This document shows positions 6,276-10,189 of a stretch of 10,189 bases of DNA, in pieces. Source of the stretch: Methanoregula sp. UBA154. Its GTDB lineage: Archaea; Halobacteriota; Methanomicrobia; Methanomicrobiales; Methanospirillaceae. Below the pieces are notes generated by a model, which saw only the letters and a list, made by a program, of their open reading frames with translations, had not been told where the DNA came from and ran no database searches. Each line of letters starts with the position of its first letter. The stretch's first letter is position 1. The stretch spans positions 24,556-34,744 of the forward strand of contig DAPW01000030.1 in the NCBI GenBank assembly GCA_002502245.1, read 5' to 3'. A program made the position numbers and the translations under genes.

Positions 6276-7181
6276 TCACCCTTCACGCATAAATTTTTCA
6301 ATCAGGGCGATCTCGGTTTTACCCCCGATGTATACAGGAGTAACCTGGTCGATCGATCCCGGCTGGAGATCAAGGATGTTGCCGTTCCCGTTACTGACCG
6401 CGCCGCCGGCCTCGTGGATAAGCCTGCCCATGGGATTTGCTTCATAAAGCAGGCGCAGTTTTCCCTTTTCCTTCCCTTTGATACCGGGATACGTGAACAC
6501 CCCGCCTTTGTGGAGGATCTGGTGCACATCCGCAACAAAACAGCCGCTGAAGCGGAGCTTGTACCCGGACTGTTCAAGGTGCCCGATCCAGCGTGCATGG
6601 GCCGGGAGGTAATCCTTTCTCAGTGCACCCGGCGCATAGATCTTCCCGTCAGGGATCCGCAGGTCCCGGTGCCGGAGGACAAATTCACCGGTTTCATCCA
6701 GGACGAATTCGTGGACACCCTGACCGGTGGTATACGTCAGGGTAGTGAGGGGGCCGTACAGGATATAGAGCGCTGCAAGAAGGCGAGAGCCTTTCTCGAG
6801 CACGTTGCCGGGACAGATGCCGATGATCGTCCCGACAGAGAGATTCACATCGATGAGGGAGGAGCCGTCCAGCGGATCCATCACAACGCCAAAATCGTTC
6901 TTCGGGTTCTCTATCTCGATGACCTGTTCCTGCTCCTCGGTTGCGATAGAGCGGACCAGACGCGTCCGGCGGAGCGCGTCAATAAATACGCCGTCCGCGT
7001 ACTTGTCAAGCGGTTGCTGCTCTTCACCGTACACGTTCCGGGTCTTCCCGCCGGCAGGTGATGTGCCGTTTGTTCCCAGAAAACCCTTTTTCACGACCAG
7101 GGACTGTTTTCCCAGAAAGACGATCAGTTCAGCCAGGTTCTTCTCTGTTCCCGCACTGTTAAGGAAATCCGCAAGTTTCAT
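6276..7181 (-). CDS. fbp: Fructose-1,6-bisphosphatase class I
   Basis: Hydrolyses fructose 1,6-bisphosphate to fructose 6-phosphate and phosphate, the committed gluconeogenic step; Mg-dependent and cytoplasmic. The 301-residue product shows the class I FBPase motifs in order: KYAD (60-63), TEEQEQ with metal-site Glu82-Glu83, MDPLDGSSLIDVN (101-113) with the diagnostic DPLDGSS, LRFSGCFVADVHQIL (209-223), GGVFTYP (226-232), and LLYEANPM (244-251) with metal-ligand Glu247. It is slightly shorter than the usual 330 or so. A longer in-frame start at 7313 would add a 44-residue low-complexity leader. ATG 7181 (MKLADFLNSAG) has a GGAAGGTG Shine-Dalgarno 11 nt upstream and is preferred. First gene of the fbp-aldolase-class V set, and redundant in activity with the class V enzyme two genes downstream. 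Confidence 0.95.
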   Translation of the reverse strand: MKLADFLNSAGTEKNLAELIVFLGKQSLVVKKGFLGTNGTSPAGGKTRNVYGEEQQPLDKYADGVFIDALRRTRLVRSIATEEQEQVIEIENPKNDFGVVMDPLDGSSLIDVNLSVGTIIGICPGNVLEKGSRLLAALYILYGPLTTLTYTTGQGVHEFVLDETGEFVLRHRDLRIPDGKIYAPGALRKDYLPAHARWIGHLEQSGYKLRFSGCFVADVHQILHKGGVFTYPGIKGKEKGKLRLLYEANPMGRLIHEAGGAVSNGNGNILDLQPGSIDQVTPVYIGGKTEIALIEKFMREG

Positions 7182-7226
7182 CGTTGTACCCCCACCTTCC
7201 GCGCACACGGGCAGGCACCCATCAGA

Positions 7227-7240
7227 TATCCGGCCGGATA
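7227..7240. promoter_or_regulatory. 14-bp perfect palindrome upstream of fbp
   Basis: TATCCGGCCGGATA is a perfect 14-bp palindrome centred about 52 bp upstream of the fbp ATG. Its position and symmetry fit an operator for a dimeric regulator. A chance palindrome in G+C-rich DNA is the alternative; no known regulator motif is recognised. Confidence 0.35.
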
Positions 7241-7452
7241 CCCTGAGATGAGTAGTCGTTTGATGGCGATGTTTATGAGAGTTATTATCTTCCCGGGCAG
7301 GGTTGCCCGGCACGACCGGGATTCAGGAAAGTATTTTCCCATCAGTATTCCTCTCGGGCGCCATTGGGCCCGGTTGGGGGGAGGTGTTACATTGCAATAA
7401 CCGAAGAAGGGAACTGGATTTCTCTTGTTGACCCAAAAGGGATAATCTGGCG

Positions 7453-7467
7453 ACGGAAGTTAAGCCC
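7453..7467 (+). other. 5S rRNA-like 15-nt motif, not a full 5S gene
   Basis: ACGGAAGTTAAGCCC equals the conserved loop B/helix III segment of 5S rRNA. The following bases (AGCTTC then GGGAAT) loosely resemble the next part of archaeal 5S. I cannot find the 5' strand, the terminal helix or the remainder, so this is at most a decayed fragment, or a coincidence. Confidence 0.3.
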
Positions 7468-7492
7468 CCAATAGCTTCAGGGAATCATTTCC

Positions 7493-7501
7493 AAAAAAAA
7501 A
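7493..7501 (-). terminator. T9 run downstream of repeat copy 2
   Basis: Nine consecutive T residues on the minus strand, about 45 nt past the last stem of repeat copy 2 and about 310 nt before the fbp start. This would be a strong archaeal oligo-T terminator for any transcript made through the repeat. Confidence 0.45.
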
Positions 7502-7542
7502 TGTTTTGTTGAAATCATTTAGACACCTGACTCTCCCGGGGC

Positions 7543-7734
7543 ATGACCGCCGCAGTCCCCAACGGGGCGCCCCCGCGGCGGATCAGTGACCGTAAGCATA
7601 TCTGACAACACCGTACTGCCCCGCCGTGCCTCGGAGAGGCCCTGAGGCGGGGAGCCCTCACAAAATTGCATTTTTACGATTTTCGTGGTTCAGATTCGCA
7701 CACTCATTATTCATGCCCGTTTCTGCACCGCAAA
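7543..7734 (-). repeat. Structured intergenic element, copy 2
   Basis: Partner of the element at about 3690-3874, in the same orientation and with the same block order. This copy folds cleanly on the minus strand. The first domain is a CCCCGCC/GGCGGGG stem (7619-7625 with 7646-7652) containing an inner GCCTC/GAGGC hairpin (7628-7632 with 7636-7640). The second domain is CCGCCGC/GCGGCGG (7547-7553 with 7575-7581) containing CCCC/GGGG (7557-7560 with 7564-7567). The outer block CGGGCATGAATAATGAGT lies at 7702-7719. It begins about 30 bp past the hsp20 stop and is followed by a T9 run. A short frame from the internal ATG (minus strand, 7714) stops after 18 codons, so it does not look protein-coding. 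Confidence 0.75.
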
Positions 7735-7753
7735 ACTCACAATACTGCCGACG

Positions 7754-7760
7754 AAAAAAA
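7754..7760 (-). terminator. T7 run after hsp20
   Basis: Seven T residues on the minus strand begin 3 nt after the hsp20 TAA stop (7764-7766). This is a typical archaeal oligo-T terminator and a plausible end of the cdc48-hsp20 transcript. Confidence 0.6.
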
Positions 7761-7763
7761 GAT

Positions 7764-8210
7764 TTATTCCCTGCCGGGATCCGGCAGGCTCGTGAACGTG
7801 ACTTCGAGCACCCCGTTTTTCAGCGTTCTCTGCAGAGACGCGGTATCAACCGGCGGGAGTGCTGCGGATGCACGGTAGTGGTGGTCCGCGTCACCGGCAT
7901 CGATGATGAGTGTGTTCCCCTTCACGAGCAGCCGGAGCTCCTCTTCGGTTATTCCGGGAAGGCCGGCGATTACCTTGACTTCATTTCCGATACGGTGGAC
8001 TTCTGCCACCGGCTCGCCGGATATACAGGATGAAAAAGGTGCAGCATCCACCATCTCATCTGGTTCCGGGCCCTCGTTCTCATCCTGGAATATGATAGGA
8101 TACCCGTATTCCCTGTGGGAACCATTTGTGAATTTTCGCTCCATCCGGGAGAAGAGGCGGGCAAACAGCTCGTCCATCTCCCCGAACATGTCCATGGGAT
8201 CCCCGTGCAT
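7764..8210 (-). CDS. Hsp20/alpha-crystallin family small heat-shock protein
   Basis: ATP-independent holdase that binds unfolding proteins. The 148-residue product has a Met- and Phe-rich N-terminal arm (MDMFGEMDELFARLFSRM, about 6-23), an acidic linker (about 49-58), and a compact alpha-crystallin domain from about 72 to 143. Recognisable domain parts are EVKVIAGLPGITEEEL, NTLIIDAG and the closing NGVLEVTF, the family's G-V-L strand. The usual C-terminal I-x-I motif is not evident and the central loop is short, so oligomer assembly may differ from classical members. A GTG at 8231 is in frame, but ATG 8210 is chosen because GAGGTGA (8216-8222) sits 5 nt upstream of it. It starts 17 nt after the cdc48 stop, which implies co-expression of a holdase with an unfoldase. 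Confidence 0.82.
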   Translation of the reverse strand: MHGDPMDMFGEMDELFARLFSRMERKFTNGSHREYGYPIIFQDENEGPEPDEMVDAAPFSSCISGEPVAEVHRIGNEVKVIAGLPGITEEELRLLVKGNTLIIDAGDADHHYRASAALPPVDTASLQRTLKNGVLEVTFTSLPDPGRE

Positions 8211-8215
8211 TGTCT

Positions 8216-8222
8216 TCACCTC
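8216..8222 (-). promoter_or_regulatory. Shine-Dalgarno deciding the hsp20 start
   Basis: GAGGTGA on the minus strand with a 5-nt spacer before ATG 8210. It lies inside the short cdc48-hsp20 gap and argues against the GTG at 8231, which lacks a comparable site and overlaps the cdc48 stop. Confidence 0.7.
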
Positions 8223-8227
8223 GCATC

Positions 8228-10189
8228 TCACTGGTCAGGTGTACCGGTCTCCAGCTTTTTCTCAAACGCCTCAGCCATTTTCCGGATTGCAGCGAAGTCT
8301 TTTTTATGGGCAAAGGTCAGCCTGCGGAGTTCCTGCACCGCCTTTTCATCGGGCTTCCTGCGCCCCATGCCCGCGCTGCTCACCAGTACGGCAGCCTTGT
8401 TGAGGATCTCGCGCTGCTCCTGGTTGTACAGCATTTCCCAGGACTGCCGCTCCGATTTCTCGATCGCATCGTCGTCCAGCGATCCCTTCACCCGGAGGAG
8501 GGCTTCCTCGAAGTGCGCGTTCGTCAGCATGACATTCTTGATCGCGTCCTTGCGTTCCTGTTCCGACCTCCCCCCCATCTGGACGATGAAGTCCCGCATG
8601 GCCACCATCTTTGCCTCGCGGACGAGCGCCTCGATATCGGCACCGACGTACCCCGGGGTCTTTCTGACGAGCGCCGCAACATCAAGATCCTTAGCAAGGA
8701 TGTTTCCGGTCTCGCCGCCAAGGTAGACATCGAAGATCTTCTTCCGGCTCTCCTCGTCAGGGGCAGGGACGTAGATATGCCGCTCGAGGCGGCCCGGGCG
8801 GAGCAGGGCATCGTCCAGCATATCCGGACGGTTGGTGGCAGCAAGGATGGTGACATTCTTCAGCTCTTCCATGCCGTCGAGTTCCGTCAGGATCTGCGAG
8901 ACCACGCTCTCGGTCACGTGGGATGAGCCGGCATAGGTGCCCCGCCTGGGTACCAGCGCGTCCACCTCATCGAAGAAGATGATCGACGGGGATGCCTGCC
9001 GCGCCTTGCGGAAGATCTCCCGCACCCCCTTCTCGGATTCCCCGACCCATTTCGAGAGCAGTTCGGGGCCTTTGACTGCGATGAAGTTGCACTCGCTCTC
9101 GTTCGCCACTGCTTTTGCAAGCAGGGTCTTGCCCGTGCCCGGGGGGCCGAAGAGGAGGATACCCTTCGGTGCCTTGGTCCGGAGGCGCTCGAAGACGTCG
9201 GGATACTTGATCGGCCACTCGACGGCTTCTTTGAGTTCCTGCTTCACCTCTTCGAGACCGCCGACCTGCTTCCACGTGATATCAGGAACCTCCACAAGCA
9301 CTTCGCGCATCGCGGACGGTTCCACGTGCTTGCGGGCTTCGGCAAAGTCGTCGCCCGTCACCTTGAGCTGGTCGAGCACCTCGTTGGGGATCTCCTCATC
9401 GATCTTGATCTGCGGGATCACCTTCCGGAGCGCGTGCATCGCCGCTTCCTTGACAAGGAGCGAGATGTCTGCGCCAACAAAACCATGGGTTGAATTGGCG
9501 AACTCCTCGATCTTCACGTCATCGGCCAGCGGCACGCCGCGGGTGTGGACCTGGAAGATCTCGAGCCTGCCTTTCTTGTCGGGAATGCCGATCTCGATCT
9601 CCCGGTCGAAACGGCCGCCGCGCCGGAGGGCGGGATCGATCGAGTCGGGCAGGTTGGTTGCCGCGATCACGATGACCTGCCCCCGGCCCTTAAGGCCGTC
9701 CATGAGAGAGAGGAGCTGGGCAACGATACGCCGTTCAACTTCGCCCTTGGTCTCCTCGCGCTTGGGTGCAATGGAGTCGATCTCGTCGATGAAGATGATG
9801 GCCGGTGCATTCTGCTCGGCCTCCTCGAACTTCTCCCGGAGCCCTTTCTCGCTCTCGCCATAGTACTTGCTCATGATCTCCGGCCCGGAGAGCGTGATGA
9901 AGTGGGCATCCACCTCGTTTGCAACCGCCTTTGCAATCAGGGTCTTGCCGGTACCGGGCGGGCCATAGAGCAGGACACCCTTGGGGGGCTGGATGCCAAG
10001 GCGCTCGAAGATCTCCGGGTGGCGGAGCGGCAGCTCAATCATCTCGCGGACGAGCTGGAGCTCGCGGCCAAGGCCGCCGATATCCTCGTAGTGGATGTCG
10101 GAGACTTCCTTCCTGCCCTCCTCGGGCTTGTAAGGCTCATCCCTGAGCTCGATCTCGGTATCGTCCGTGACGATCGCGATACCTTTCGG
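8228..10189 (-). CDS. CDC48/VAT (p97-like) AAA+ ATPase, 5' end missing
   Basis: Archaeal homologue of p97/VCP: a hexameric double-ring unfoldase that extracts and unfolds proteins for degradation or remodelling. The visible 653 residues begin inside the N-terminal region; the frame stays open to the window edge, and the first in-window ATG (10042) is internal. Domain D1 has Walker A GPPGTGKT (76-83), Walker B IIFIDE (131-136), AATN sensor 1 (about 177-180) and arginine-finger region RRGGRFDRE (about 189-197). Domain D2 has Walker A GPPGTGKT (348-355), Walker B IIFFDE (403-408), AATN (about 450-453) and RPGRLER (about 464-470). All ATPase motifs are intact. The C-terminus ends LETGTPDQ with no HbYX proteasome-docking motif. 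Family length is about 750-800 residues, so about 100-150 N-domain residues are missing. It is followed by hsp20 after 17 nt. Confidence 0.95.
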   Translation of the reverse strand, partial: PKGIAIVTDDTEIELRDEPYKPEEGRKEVSDIHYEDIGGLGRELQLVREMIELPLRHPEIFERLGIQPPKGVLLYGPPGTGKTLIAKAVANEVDAHFITLSGPEIMSKYYGESEKGLREKFEEAEQNAPAIIFIDEIDSIAPKREETKGEVERRIVAQLLSLMDGLKGRGQVIVIAATNLPDSIDPALRRGGRFDREIEIGIPDKKGRLEIFQVHTRGVPLADDVKIEEFANSTHGFVGADISLLVKEAAMHALRKVIPQIKIDEEIPNEVLDQLKVTGDDFAEARKHVEPSAMREVLVEVPDITWKQVGGLEEVKQELKEAVEWPIKYPDVFERLRTKAPKGILLFGPPGTGKTLLAKAVANESECNFIAVKGPELLSKWVGESEKGVREIFRKARQASPSIIFFDEVDALVPRRGTYAGSSHVTESVVSQILTELDGMEELKNVTILAATNRPDMLDDALLRPGRLERHIYVPAPDEESRKKIFDVYLGGETGNILAKDLDVAALVRKTPGYVGADIEALVREAKMVAMRDFIVQMGGRSEQERKDAIKNVMLTNAHFEEALLRVKGSLDDDAIEKSERQSWEMLYNQEQREILNKAAVLVSSAGMGRRKPDEKAVQELRRLTFAHKKDFAAIRKMAEAFEKKLETGTPDQ

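Larger units (their letters stand above)
7182..7763. other. 582-bp gene-free stretch between hsp20 and fbp
   Basis: No gene is supported. Reading in the direction of transcription it holds the hsp20 terminator T-run (7754-7760), repeat copy 2 (about 7543-7734), and a T9 run (7493-7501). It then holds a 15-nt 5S rRNA-like motif on the plus strand (7453-7467), a 7-bp GC hairpin CCGGGCA/TGCCCGG (7293-7310), a 14-bp palindrome (7227-7240), and the fbp Shine-Dalgarno (7193-7200). The AT-rich segment 7271-7290 upstream of the palindrome is the most promoter-like part, but it has no clear consensus TATA box. Confidence 0.7.

Noticed and set aside
6248..6301. 18-codon N-terminal extension of the class II aldolase
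   Set aside because: It overlaps the end of fbp, its residues do not look like the family N-terminus, and a good Shine-Dalgarno supports ATG 6247.
5895..7061. 388-codon plus-strand open frame across the aldolase/fbp junction
   Set aside because: It spans two convincing minus-strand genes with intact active-site motifs and shows no domain of its own.
7182..7313. 44-codon N-terminal extension of fbp
   Set aside because: It crosses the GC hairpin and palindrome, has an unstructured His/Arg-rich translation, and the Shine-Dalgarno fits ATG 7181.
7380..7500. Complete 5S rRNA gene on the plus strand
   Set aside because: Only a 15-nt motif matches; terminal helix I and the 5' strand of helix III could not be found, so only a fragment is noted.
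8937..9863. 308-codon plus-strand open frame antisense to cdc48
   Set aside because: It runs opposite the D1-D2 AAA+ domains, has a Ser/Arg-rich translation and no motif. It is a frame shadow.
1..10189. CRISPR array, tRNA genes, insertion sequences or integrase sites
   Set aside because: I found no regularly spaced short repeats, no T-loop/acceptor-stem pattern, no transposase or integrase coding sequence, and no flanking target duplication.

Overview
The window looks like a G+C-rich euryarchaeal methanogen chromosome, most likely Methanomicrobiales (Methanoregula/Methanoculleus-like). This is inferred from the gene families: archaeal-type triosephosphate isomerase, archaeal bifunctional FBP aldolase/phosphatase, and a CDC48/VAT AAA+ ATPase. 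Translation starts carry GGAG or GGTGA-type Shine-Dalgarno sequences and genes are followed by oligo-T runs. No rRNA or tRNA gene is complete in the window, so the taxonomic call is not proven. Every recognisable gene lies on the minus strand; long plus-strand ORFs are antisense shadows.

Layout in transcription order (right to left): cdc48 (5' end beyond the window) is followed after 17 nt by a small heat-shock protein (hsp20), a protein-quality-control pair that ends at a T7 run. A 582-bp gene-free stretch follows. It holds one copy of a structured repeat, a 15-nt match to a conserved 5S rRNA segment, and a palindrome upstream of fbp. Next is a gluconeogenesis block: class I fructose-1,6-bisphosphatase (fbp), a class II fructose-bisphosphate aldolase 28 nt later, and after 51 nt the class V bifunctional FBP aldolase/phosphatase. 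A second gene-free stretch of 747 bp holds the other copy of the repeat. Then come a long U32-family protein (RlhA-like, 883 aa) and, after 116 bp, tpiA, which runs off the left edge.

Together tpiA, the class II aldolase, fbp and the class V enzyme cover the route from triose phosphates to fructose 6-phosphate, the gluconeogenic core of an autotrophic methanogen. The last step is encoded twice by unrelated protein folds.

The most interesting non-genic signal is a pair of about 185-190-bp elements (about 3690-3874 and 7543-7734) in the same orientation as the genes. They share conserved blocks, one perfectly kept outer stem, an inner stem kept despite a base change, and a CGGGCATGAA block at the far end. 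Reading frame is not conserved between them, so they look like a dispersed non-coding element or structured RNA rather than a gene.
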